Below, in pieces: positions 44,238 to 53,907 of a DNA stretch of 64,000 nucleotides. A program made the translations under genes and the position numbers. Source of the stretch: Streptomyces umbrinus (GTDB lineage Bacteria; Actinomycetota; Actinomycetes; Streptomycetales; Streptomycetaceae); contig NZ_JAUSZI010000002.1 in NCBI RefSeq assembly GCF_030817415.1, forward strand, positions 6,510,001 to 6,574,000, given 5' to 3'. The first letter of the stretch is position 1. Every line of letters starts with the position of its first letter. The notes beneath the pieces are model-generated. The model was not told the origin of the DNA, did not search any database, and was given only the letters and a program-made list of their open reading frames with translations.

Positions 44238-45944
44238 GTGTCCAAATCGCCGGTGAGAGCACAGGCCAAGGGGGCTGGACGGGTGGTTGTACGTCGCGAT
44301 TCCGCTGTGGGCGAACAGGACCCCGACGGAGCGAACAAAACGACAAATGCGGCAGGGTCCGGACGGGCCAGGAGGTCGGCCGGGGCCGCGGGGAAGGCCG
44401 CGGGGGCCGCCGCCTCGGAGATGGCCGCGACCGCGAAGAAGGCCGCCGCCGTCAAGAGAGCCGCGTCCGCGAGGAAGGCTGCCGCCCCGGGCAGGAAGGT
44501 GGCTGCCGCGAGCAGGAAGGTGGCCGTCTCGAAGAAGGTTGCCGCGAGCAAGACGGCTGCTGCCGCGACCAAGAAGGCTGCTGCCGCGACCAAGAAGGCC
44601 GCTGCCGCGACCAAGAAGGTGGCGGCCCCGAGTGGGGAGGCCGCCGCCATTGGCAAGAAGGCTGCCGCTCCGAGCGGGAGGGCCGCCGCCCCGAGCAGGA
44701 AGGTGGCTGCCGCGAGCAAGAAGGTGGTCGCTCCGAAGAAGGCTGCCGCTCCGAAGAGGGCCGCCAAGAAGAGCGCACCGGCGGAGGCCGTCGCCGGGAA
44801 GGCGGCCTCGGCGTCGAGCGCGCCGGCGAAGTCGACCGCCAAGAAGACCTCGGCATCGAGCGCGCCTGCGAAGGCGACCGCCAGGAAGCCCAGGCCCACG
44901 CCTGCCAAAAAGTCCGCCCCCGTGAAGAAGGCCGCACCCGCCGCAGTGACCCCCGCCAAAGCCACTCCCGCCAAAGCCGCCCCTGTCAAAGCGGCGCCGG
45001 CCAAGGCCACCTCCGCCAAAACCACCCCCACCAAAGTCGCCCCCGCCAAGCCTCCCCGGAACGAGTCGCACACGGCCCTCGTCCGGCGGGCGCGCCGTAT
45101 CAACCGTGAGCTCGGCGAGGTGTACCCGTACGCACACCCGGAGCTGGACTTCGAGAACCCCTTCCAGCTCGTGGTCGCCACGGTCCTGTCGGCGCAGACG
45201 ACGGACCTGAGGGTGAACCAGACGACGCCGGCCCTCTTCGGGAAGTACCCCACGCCCGAGGACCTGGCCGCGGCGAACCCGGAGGAGGTCGAGGAGATCC
45301 TCCGGCCGACCGGGTTCTTCCGGGCCAAGACCAAGTCGGTGATGGGGCTCTCCAAGGCCCTGCGGGACGACTTCGGGGGCGAGGTCCCCGGCCGCCTCGA
45401 AGACCTCGTCAAACTGCCCGGTGTGGGCCGCAAGACCGCCTTCGTCGTCCTGGGCAACGCCTTCGGCCGCCCCGGCATCACCGTGGACACCCACTTCCAG
45501 CGACTCGTACGACGCTGGCAGTGGACCGACGCGACGGAGCCCGACAAGATCGAGGCGATCATCGGCGGGCTCTTCCCGAAGAGCGAGTGGACGATGCTCT
45601 CGCACCACGTGATCTTCCACGGCCGCCGTATCTGCCACGCCCGCAAGCCCGCCTGCGGTGCCTGCCCGATCGCCCCGCTCTGCCCGGCGTACGGAGAGGG
45701 CGAGACGGACCCGGAGAAGGCCCAGAAGCTCCTGAAGTACGAGAAGGGCGGCTTCCCGGGCCAGCGCCTCAACCCTCCGCAGTCCTACCTCGACGCGGGC
45801 GGCATTCCGGCACCCCCGCTGGGAGCGACCATCCCCGGCGCCTCCGCGCCCGGCGCCTCCGCGCCCGGCGCCTCCGCCCCCGGCGCGCCCGCACCCGCCT
45901 CCGCCGCCCCCGCGCCCGGTTCACCCGCGCGGGAGGCCGGATGA
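44238..45944 (+). CDS. nth: Endonuclease III with long histone-H1-like N-terminal extension
   Basis: A 568-residue protein, far longer than the usual 210-260. Residues 1-55 are basic; about 55-270 are Ala/Lys-rich repeats (AAATKKAAAATKK, AAPSRKVAAASKK, ATPAKAAPVKAAPAK) like the tails of histone H1 and actinobacterial HupS; the glycosylase core is about 275-500 with LPGVGRKTA (catalytic Lys), VDTHFQRL (catalytic Asp) and the iron-sulfur Cys cluster C-x6-C-x2-C-x5-C near 466-482; a Pro/Ala tail with GASAPGASAPG repeats ends it. It excises oxidised pyrimidines from DNA. GTG 44238 is the upstream-most start and has only a weak site; shorter starts would still keep most of the tail. Confidence 0.92.
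   Translation: MSKSPVRAQAKGAGRVVVRRDSAVGEQDPDGANKTTNAAGSGRARRSAGAAGKAAGAAASEMAATAKKAAAVKRAASARKAAAPGRKVAAASRKVAVSKKVAASKTAAAATKKAAAATKKAAAATKKVAAPSGEAAAIGKKAAAPSGRAAAPSRKVAAASKKVVAPKKAAAPKRAAKKSAPAEAVAGKAASASSAPAKSTAKKTSASSAPAKATARKPRPTPAKKSAPVKKAAPAAVTPAKATPAKAAPVKAAPAKATSAKTTPTKVAPAKPPRNESHTALVRRARRINRELGEVYPYAHPELDFENPFQLVVATVLSAQTTDLRVNQTTPALFGKYPTPEDLAAANPEEVEEILRPTGFFRAKTKSVMGLSKALRDDFGGEVPGRLEDLVKLPGVGRKTAFVVLGNAFGRPGITVDTHFQRLVRRWQWTDATEPDKIEAIIGGLFPKSEWTMLSHHVIFHGRRICHARKPACGACPIAPLCPAYGEGETDPEKAQKLLKYEKGGFPGQRLNPPQSYLDAGGIPAPPLGATIPGASAPGASAPGASAPGAPAPASAAPAPGSPAREAG
44556..44618. repeat. Three 21-bp units inside the nth tail
   Basis: GCTGCTGCCGCGACCAAGAA(G) is repeated at 44556-44576, 44577-44597 and 44598-44618 (last copy with one T-to-C change), each encoding AAAATKK. 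It shows that the tail grows by in-frame tandem duplication. Confidence 0.9.
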
Positions 45945-46000
45945 CGGAACGATCTGTGGACCCGCGGGCGTTGAGAGCAGCAGAACGGGGGTGGCGATGA
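45941..46000 (+). CDS. Possible 19-aa coupling frame between nth and the NUDIX gene
   Basis: ATG 45941 overlaps the nth stop (ATGA), and its TGA at 45998-46000 overlaps the NUDIX ATG at 45997 (ATGA). The frame reads MTERSVDPRALRAAERGWR. Interlocked starts at both ends suggest ribosomes could pass through; the peptide may have no function of its own. Confidence 0.3.
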   Translation: MTERSVDPRALRAAERGWR

Positions 46001-46701
46001 CGCGCGCGAGTCGCACGCACGACATTCAGGACGGCGATCTGGTCCTGACCAAGGACGGCCTGCCGGGCTGGCTGGACCCGGTGGTGCATGCCGTGGAGAC
46101 GGTGGAGCCGCTCCAGCTGAGCCGCTTCCTGCCCCCGGAGGACGGCGGCGGGCGCCAGTCGGCCGTACTGATCCTGTTCGGCGAGGGAGAGCTGGGCCCC
46201 GAGCTGCTGCTCATGGAGCGGGCGAGTTCGCTCAGGTCGCATGCGGGGCAGCCGTCGTTCCCCGGTGGCGCCCTCGACCCCGAGGACGGCGACCCGAAGG
46301 CCGACGGGCCGTTGCGGGCCGCCCTCCGCGAGGCCGAGGAGGAGACCGGGCTCGACCCCCGCGGCGTTCAGCTCTTCGGCGTGCTCCCGAAGCTCTACAT
46401 CCCGGTGAGCGGCTTCGTGGTCACCCCGGTGCTGGGCTGGTGGCGCGAGCCGACACCGGTCGGCGTGGTCGATCCGGCTGAGACGGCCCGCGTCTTCACG
46501 GTCCCCGTGGCGGATCTCACGGACCCCGGCAACCGCGCGACGGCCGTGCACCCGCGCGGCCACGCAGGTCCGGCATTCCTGGTCGAATCCGCCCTGGTCT
46601 GGGGCTTCACGGCCGGAATCATCGACCGCCTCCTGCACTACGCGGGCTGGGAACGACCTTGGGACCGCGACAAGCAGGTCCCGCTCGACTGGCGCGCATG
46701 A
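45997..46701 (+). CDS. NUDIX hydrolase (CoA pyrophosphatase-like)
   Basis: A 234-residue NUDIX protein with HAGQPSFPGGALDPEDGD followed by LRAALREAEEETGLDP; the SxxGQxxFPGG element before the box resembles the UPF0035 motif of CoA diphosphatases. It would cleave CoA or a related nucleotide diphosphate. ATG 45997 is preceded by GGGGGTGG; a GTG at 45991 is an alternative. Usually found between nth and the MarP-like gene in actinobacteria, as here. Confidence 0.9.
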   Translation: MTRASRTHDIQDGDLVLTKDGLPGWLDPVVHAVETVEPLQLSRFLPPEDGGGRQSAVLILFGEGELGPELLLMERASSLRSHAGQPSFPGGALDPEDGDPKADGPLRAALREAEEETGLDPRGVQLFGVLPKLYIPVSGFVVTPVLGWWREPTPVGVVDPAETARVFTVPVADLTDPGNRATAVHPRGHAGPAFLVESALVWGFTAGIIDRLLHYAGWERPWDRDKQVPLDWRA

Positions 46702-46820
46702 CAGGGTGGCACCCGTGCTGTGTCTCTCCGGGGGCCGCGACATGAGCGGCTGCGCCGGGTGTCCCCGGACCCCCGGCCGAGGCACGGCCACCGCAAAGTG
46801 ATGAGGCGAGGCTTGAAGCA

Positions 46821-48020
46821 GTGAACGTGCTGGACATCCTGTTGCTGGTCGCCGCCGTGTGGTTCGCGATCGTGGGCTATCGCCAGGGGTTCGTCGTAGG
46901 CATCCTGTCGGTGATCGGATTCCTGGGCGGCGGTCTCGTCGCGGTCTACCTCCTGCCGGTCATCTGGGGCGCGGTGACGGACGACGCGGAGGTCGGCACG
47001 ACCGCAGCCGTCGTCGCCGTGGTCGTCGTGATCGTCTGCGCCTCGGTCGGCCAGGCCCTCACCACCCATCTCGGCAACAAACTCCGCCGGTACATCACCT
47101 GGTCCCCGGCCCGCGCCCTGGACGCCACGGGCGGCGCCCTCGTCAACGTCGTGGCGATGCTCCTCGTCGCCTGGCTGATCGGCTCGGCCCTGGCCGGTAC
47201 GACACTGCCGACGCTCGGCAAGGAGGTCCGCAACTCCAAGGTGATGCTCGGCGTGGACCGTGCGCTGCCCAACCAGGCCGACACCTGGTTCGCCGACTTC
47301 TCCTCGGTCCTCGCGCAGAACGGCTTCCCGCAGGTCTTCAGCCCGTTCTCGAACGAGCCGATCAACGAGGTGGATCCGCCCGACCCGGCCCTCGCGAGCA
47401 GCCCGGTCGCCGCCCGCGCCCAGCGCTCCATCGTCAAGGTCACCGGCACCGCCCAGAGCTGCGGCAAGGTCCTCGAAGGCACCGGCTTCGTCTTCGGCCC
47501 GCGCCGCGTGATGACCAACGCCCATGTGGTGGGCGGCGTGAACGAGCCGTACGTCCAGATAGGCGGCGAGGGCAAGCGGTACGCCGCGAAGGTCGTGCTC
47601 TACGACTGGGAGCGCGACATCGCCGTACTCGACGTACCCGATCTGAACGCGCCCGCCCTGAAGTTCAGCACCAAGGAAGCGACCAGGGGGGACGACGCGA
47701 TCGTCGCGGGCTTCCCGGAGAACGGCTCGTACACGGTCAACCCGGCACGCGTGCGCGGACCCATCACGGCCAACGGCCCGGACATCTACCACCGCGGCAC
47801 CGTGCAGCGGAAGGTCTACTCCGTGTTCGCGACCGTGCGCCAGGGCAACTCCGGCGGCCCGCTGCTCACCGCGACCGGCGAGGTGTACGGCGTGGTGTTC
47901 GCGAAGTCCCTCGACAACGCCGACACGGGATACGCGCTGACCGTGGAAGAGGTCCAGGAGGACATCACCAAGGGTCGTACCGCCAACCAACAGGTGGGCA
48001 GCGACAGCTGCGCGCTGTAG
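46821..48020 (+). CDS. MarP-like membrane serine protease (CvpA plus trypsin fold)
   Basis: A 399-residue protein: four N-terminal membrane helices of the CvpA/colicin V type (VLDILLLVAAVWFAIVGYRQGFVVGILSVIGFLGGG and others, about 1-150), a linker, then an extracytoplasmic chymotrypsin-fold protease with His in MTNAHVVGG (about 234), Asp in ERDIAVLDV (about 265) and Ser in RQGNSGGPLL (about 344). Cys residues at SCGKV and SDSCAL may form a disulfide. The mycobacterial counterpart is an acid-resistance protease. GTG 46821. Confidence 0.93.
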   Translation: MNVLDILLLVAAVWFAIVGYRQGFVVGILSVIGFLGGGLVAVYLLPVIWGAVTDDAEVGTTAAVVAVVVVIVCASVGQALTTHLGNKLRRYITWSPARALDATGGALVNVVAMLLVAWLIGSALAGTTLPTLGKEVRNSKVMLGVDRALPNQADTWFADFSSVLAQNGFPQVFSPFSNEPINEVDPPDPALASSPVAARAQRSIVKVTGTAQSCGKVLEGTGFVFGPRRVMTNAHVVGGVNEPYVQIGGEGKRYAAKVVLYDWERDIAVLDVPDLNAPALKFSTKEATRGDDAIVAGFPENGSYTVNPARVRGPITANGPDIYHRGTVQRKVYSVFATVRQGNSGGPLLTATGEVYGVVFAKSLDNADTGYALTVEEVQEDITKGRTANQQVGSDSCAL

Positions 48021-48094
48021 TCCGGGGGCGCGGAGGGGCTCGGCCGACGGGAGTCACACGGGCGAAGGTCCGAGGCTTCCGGCCGCGCGCGTCC

Positions 48095-48274
48095 TCAGTC
48101 GCGCGGGTGACGCAGGCGCGCCGAGACCCAGCGGGCACGGCGCTTCAGAATGTGCGGGATTCCCAGCCGAGGATCCGTGCCCTGCAGCTGCGGGGCTCCC
48201 CTCTGGTGGGAGCTCAGGCCACTGGCCGAGCGGCGGTTTCGTGCTGCGTCACTGTAGTCGTGCGTCCAGCCCAT
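48095..48274 (-). CDS. Small basic hypothetical protein, 59 aa
   Basis: An ATG at 48274 opens a 59-codon frame ending in TGA at 48095. It begins MGWTHDYSDAARNRRSASG and ends with the basic KRRARWVSARLRHPRD. The codons use G/C third positions and the sequence looks like a real small protein rather than an antisense artefact. It fills the 418-base gap between the MarP-like gene and the hydrolase gene; otherwise that gap holds nothing I can recognise. Function unknown. Confidence 0.55.
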   Translation of the reverse strand: MGWTHDYSDAARNRRSASGLSSHQRGAPQLQGTDPRLGIPHILKRRARWVSARLRHPRD

Positions 48275-48438
48275 ACCCCGACGTCTGCCCCTGCCCCAAG
48301 GTCGATAACCGCCCCCACGCCCCCCAATCGGCCTATGCGTCGGGCAATTGGCCGTTCGTAGAACAGGCGTTCCCGGGACGGGTGTGGCGGATGGTGCCAG
48401 TGCCTCGCCGAACGGCCCCCGACCTGCGGCGCGATGCC

Positions 48439-49389
48439 TCAGCGGTCCGGCTCGGGGTCCTTCAGCCAGTTCACCAATTCGGTCGAGAAAGCCACCGGAT
48501 CCTCCTCGTGGGGAAAGTGTCCGAGCCCGTCGAACAGCCGCCAGCGGTACGGCGCTTCGACGTACTCCCCGGACCCCGCGGCACTCCGCGTGCGCATCAC
48601 CGGATCGAGCGAGCCGTGCAGATGCAGCGTCGGCACCCGCACCGGCCGCTTCATACGACGGTTGAACTGAATACCGTCAGGACGGGCCATCGAGCGGACC
48701 ATCCACCGGTACGGCTCCAGCGAGCAGTGCGCCGTCGACGGGATCAGCATCGCCCGTCGGTACGCGTACACGGCCTCGTCGTCCGGCAGCCGCGGCCCGG
48801 ACCAGTCCCGGACGAGCTCGCCGACCAGGGCCCCCTCGTCGGCGAGCAGTTGGCGCTCGGGGATCCAGGGCCGCTGGAAGCCCCAGATGTACGAGCCGGC
48901 CGCGGTCTGCTTCATGTCCGAGAGCATCGCGGAGCGCCAGCGCCGGGGATGCGGCATCGAGGAGACCACGAGCCGGCGGACCAGCTTGGGGCGCATCACG
49001 GCCGCGGTCCACGCCAGATAGCCGCCGAGGTCGTGCCCGACCAGCGCGGCGTCGGGCTCGCCGAGGGACCGTACGACGCCGGTGATGTCGAGGGCGAGGT
49101 TCGCGGGGTCGTAGCCGCGCGGGGTGCGGTCGCTGCCGCCGATGCCCCGCAGGTCCATCGCGACCGCGCGGAAGCCCGCGTCGGAGAGCGCCACCAGCTG
49201 ATGCCGCCAGGTCCACCAGAACTGCGGGAAGCCGTGCAGCAGCAGGACGAGCGGTCCGTCGCCCATCTCGGCGATGTGGAAGCGCGCGCCGTTGGCGGCG
49301 ACGTCCCGGTGGGTCACCTGTTTTCCGCCGGGCACGTCGAGCCGTACGACCGAGGTGGGTTGTGCCGAGGATGAGGCGGGGTCCGTCAT
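48439..49389 (-). CDS. Alpha/beta hydrolase, epoxide-hydrolase-like
   Basis: A 316-residue alpha/beta hydrolase: oxyanion motif HGFPQFWWTW, nucleophile Asp in VGHDLGGYLAW near residue 116, cap-domain Tyr residues, acid Asp in HGSLDPVMRT, and His in GLGHFPHEEDP. An Asp nucleophile with HGFPxxW is typical of epoxide hydrolases and dehalogenases. ATG 49389 overlaps the stop of the holin-like gene. The mycobacterial block has an epoxide hydrolase gene at the same place. Confidence 0.9.
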   Translation of the reverse strand: MTDPASSSAQPTSVVRLDVPGGKQVTHRDVAANGARFHIAEMGDGPLVLLLHGFPQFWWTWRHQLVALSDAGFRAVAMDLRGIGGSDRTPRGYDPANLALDITGVVRSLGEPDAALVGHDLGGYLAWTAAVMRPKLVRRLVVSSMPHPRRWRSAMLSDMKQTAAGSYIWGFQRPWIPERQLLADEGALVGELVRDWSGPRLPDDEAVYAYRRAMLIPSTAHCSLEPYRWMVRSMARPDGIQFNRRMKRPVRVPTLHLHGSLDPVMRTRSAAGSGEYVEAPYRWRLFDGLGHFPHEEDPVAFSTELVNWLKDPEPDR

Positions 49390-49874
49390 GAGGACGAGCG
49401 TGCCACAGCCTTGACGGTGTCACCGACCGGGTCGGCCGCGGTCACCTCACGGGGGTGCGGCTTCACGTTCTGCAGTACGGCCGCCGATTCCTTGACCGAG
49501 GCGGCCGTCTTCTGCGGGCCCTGGCCCTTCTTGGCCTTCTTCGCGAAGATCACGCCGATCAGCGCGAGGACGCCCGCGACCACCACGTTCGCGGCGAACG
49601 ACAGCAGGAAGCAGACGGCCAGGTTCCAGTCGCTCCAGGTGCGGATGCCGTACGCCAGGGCGAAGCTCAGCATGGGCAGGGAGAAGATCAGTACCGCACC
49701 GGCCGCCGCGAACGCGCCGCCACCGACCGCTCCGCGCTTGACGTCCCGCTTGAGCTGCGCCTTCGCCAGTGCGATCTCGTCGTGCACCAGCGCGGACATC
49801 TCGGTCGTCGCCGAGGCGAACAGTTGGCCGATGCTGCGTTCGGCGCCGACCGGGCTGCCGTCGGGTGCGCTCAT
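49386..49874 (-). CDS. Phage holin family (DUF1469-like) membrane protein
   Basis: A 162-residue protein with the N-terminal helix SIGQLFASATTEMSALVHDEIALAKAQLKRDVKRG, two membrane helices (GAFAAAGAVLIFSLPMLSFALAYGI and AVCFLLSFAANVVVAGVLALIGVIF), and a basic tail. This is the actinobacterial DUF1469/Actin-membrane-like family; the holin label is by fold only and does not imply a phage. ATG 49874 follows GGGAGAA. Coupled to the hydrolase by an ATGA overlap. Confidence 0.88.
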   Translation of the reverse strand: MSAPDGSPVGAERSIGQLFASATTEMSALVHDEIALAKAQLKRDVKRGAVGGGAFAAAGAVLIFSLPMLSFALAYGIRTWSDWNLAVCFLLSFAANVVVAGVLALIGVIFAKKAKKGQGPQKTAASVKESAAVLQNVKPHPREVTAADPVGDTVKAVARSSS

Positions 49875-50011
49875 CGCGTTCTCCCTGTTGTCTTGTCGCC
49901 GTTGTCTTGCGTCGTCTGTCGTCGTGGAGCTGTGCACGTTTTGGGTACGTGTGGACCGTACGTGCCGGTCCGGGCGTATCGGAACGTGCGTAACGGACCG
50001 TGCGTGTCAGA

Positions 50012-51454
50012 TCATGCCGGACCGTCGTTCTCCTCGCTTGCCCCGCCCGTCACTTCGGCAAGCCTTCGGTGCTCGGCGGCCTTGCGCTCGTGGATCTCGG
50101 CCATCCGCAGGTGGTAGGCCGGGTCGTCCTGCTCGTAGACGTCGGGGATGCCGGAGAGGTCCTCGTCGCGCTCCTCGTCCTCCCACAGCCTGCGGTACTT
50201 GGCGTTGCGTATCTTCAGCAGGACACCCGACAGGACGGCCGCGATCAGGGAGCCCAGCAGGACGGCGGCCTTGACCTCGTCGGTGAGCGCCTTGTCGCCC
50301 GCGAAGGCGAGTTCCCCGATGAGCAGCGAGACGGTGAAGCCGATACCGGCGAGCGAGGACACCGCGAAGACGTCGGGCCAGGCCAGGTCGTCGGAGAGCG
50401 AGGCCCTGGTGAACCGGGCCGTCAGCCAGGTGCCGCCGAAGATGCCGACCGTCTTGCCGACGACCAGACCGAGCACGACACCGAGGGTCTCCGGCCGGGT
50501 GAACACATCGCCGAGCGCGCCGCCGGACACCGCGACCCCGGCGCTGAACAGCGCGAACAGCGGCACGGCGAGCCCCGCCGACAGGGGGCGTACGAGATGC
50601 TCGATGCGCTCGCCGGGTGAACGTTGCTCGCCTTCGTCCTTGCGGGTGGTGCAGCGCAGCATCAGCCCCATCGCGACACCGGCGACCGTGGCGTGGACGC
50701 CGCTGTTGTACATCAGCCCCCAGATCACCAGGGCGAGCGGCACGTACACGTACCAGCCGTGTACGCCCCTGCGCAGCAGCAGCCAGAAGACGGCGAGGCC
50801 GACGGCGGCGCCGCCGAGCGCCGCGAAGTTCAGGTTCTCGGTGAAGAACACCGCGATGATCAGGATCGCGAAGAGGTCGTCGACGACGGCGAGCGTGAGC
50901 AGGAAGGCGCGCAGGGCGCCCGGCAGCGACGTACCGATGACGGCGAGGACGGCGAGCGCGAAGGCGATGTCGGTCGCGGTCGGTACGGCCCAGCCGGCGA
51001 GCGAGCCGCCGCCGGTGACGCCGACCAGTGTGTAGACGAGCGCGGGCACGGCCATGCCGCACAGCGCGGCGACGACCGGGAGCGCGGCGGCCCGCGGGTC
51101 CTTGAGGTCACCGGCGACCAGCTCGCGCTTGAGCTCGATGCCGGCGACGAAGAAGAAGACGGCGAGGAGGCCGTCGGCGGCCCAGTGCTCGATGGAGAGG
51201 TCCAGGCCGAGCGAGGCGGGTCCCACGTGGAAGTCCCTGACCGACTCGTAGCTCTCCCGGATCGGGGTGTTCGCCCAGATCAGCGCGGCGATCGCGGCGG
51301 CGAGCAGGAGGACACCGCCGACCGTCTCGGTGCGCAGCGCGTCCGCGACGAAGGTCCGCTCGGGCAGGGAGAGCCGTCCGAGGACCTTGTGGTTCTTGGG
51401 GGGAGCGGGCGCGGGCACGAGAACGACCTCCGGTCGGTAGGCATCACTGAGCAC
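50012..51454 (-). CDS. nhaA: Na+/H+ antiporter NhaA
   Basis: A 480-residue antiporter with about twelve membrane helices. Key motifs are GLLAVFFFVAGIELKRELV, the unwound-helix region VPTATDIAFALAVLAVIG, and the paired aspartates in LAVVDDLFAILIIAVFF. A long charged C-terminal tail (from RRLWEDEERDEDLSG) extends beyond the usual 390 residues of E. coli NhaA. It exchanges protons for sodium at the cytoplasmic membrane, contributing to pH and salt tolerance. GTG 51454 start. Confidence 0.95.
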   Translation of the reverse strand: MLSDAYRPEVVLVPAPAPPKNHKVLGRLSLPERTFVADALRTETVGGVLLLAAAIAALIWANTPIRESYESVRDFHVGPASLGLDLSIEHWAADGLLAVFFFVAGIELKRELVAGDLKDPRAAALPVVAALCGMAVPALVYTLVGVTGGGSLAGWAVPTATDIAFALAVLAVIGTSLPGALRAFLLTLAVVDDLFAILIIAVFFTENLNFAALGGAAVGLAVFWLLLRRGVHGWYVYVPLALVIWGLMYNSGVHATVAGVAMGLMLRCTTRKDEGEQRSPGERIEHLVRPLSAGLAVPLFALFSAGVAVSGGALGDVFTRPETLGVVLGLVVGKTVGIFGGTWLTARFTRASLSDDLAWPDVFAVSSLAGIGFTVSLLIGELAFAGDKALTDEVKAAVLLGSLIAAVLSGVLLKIRNAKYRRLWEDEERDEDLSGIPDVYEQDDPAYHLRMAEIHERKAAEHRRLAEVTGGASEENDGPA

Positions 51455-51604
51455 TTGCCGACCAGACTTCCCGGCGCACCTTTTGAGATCTCTGGGATCT
51501 CGGGGTTCTCTTTGTCGCGTTTCTCTTGTCGCGTTGTTTACGTGTTTCTCAGCCTACCCAAGATGCGGCCGGCCCCATCCGGTGATCTTCAGGCTAGACG
51601 CGAG

Positions 51605-51639
51605 AGGGGCACCCGGCGCGTCCGGCGCCGGGTGCCCCT
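51605..51639. terminator. 15-bp hairpin downstream of acs
   Basis: AGGGGCACCCGGCGC (51605-51619) and GCGCCGGGTGCCCCT (51625-51639) pair perfectly around a five-base loop, 31 bases beyond the acs stop. It ends the acs transcript and separates it from nhaA downstream. Confidence 0.88.
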
Positions 51640-51669
51640 TCACGAGTCGTACGTCTTACGGGTCGTACG

Positions 51670-53625
<1,956 letters not shown>

Positions 53626-53907
53626 GACATCTCCCTTTCCCAGGGTGTCCGTTGTGTCCCAGACCACAGCTCATCAGACGGGGACCCCTGGTGACAAGGG
53701 CCGTCCGGGAATTGGTTTAGACCTGTGGGCAGGATCATGTGTGCGTGCGGCCTCCCGCGGACACGGGGGGCCACACGTTCTCACGGACGGGGGAGGGGCG
53801 CGGTTCAGGCTCGCGGGCGGGGCGGGCCCCTGGCAGGGCGCCGGGCGAGCCCCTGGGAGAGGGCTCGCGGGGCTCCTGGAACGGGTGGTTCAGACGAGTG
53901 TGGCGGT

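Noticed and set aside
49386..49874. Phage remnant from the holin-like gene
   Set aside because: No phage structural or lysis genes are present; the family is a chromosomal membrane protein in actinobacteria.
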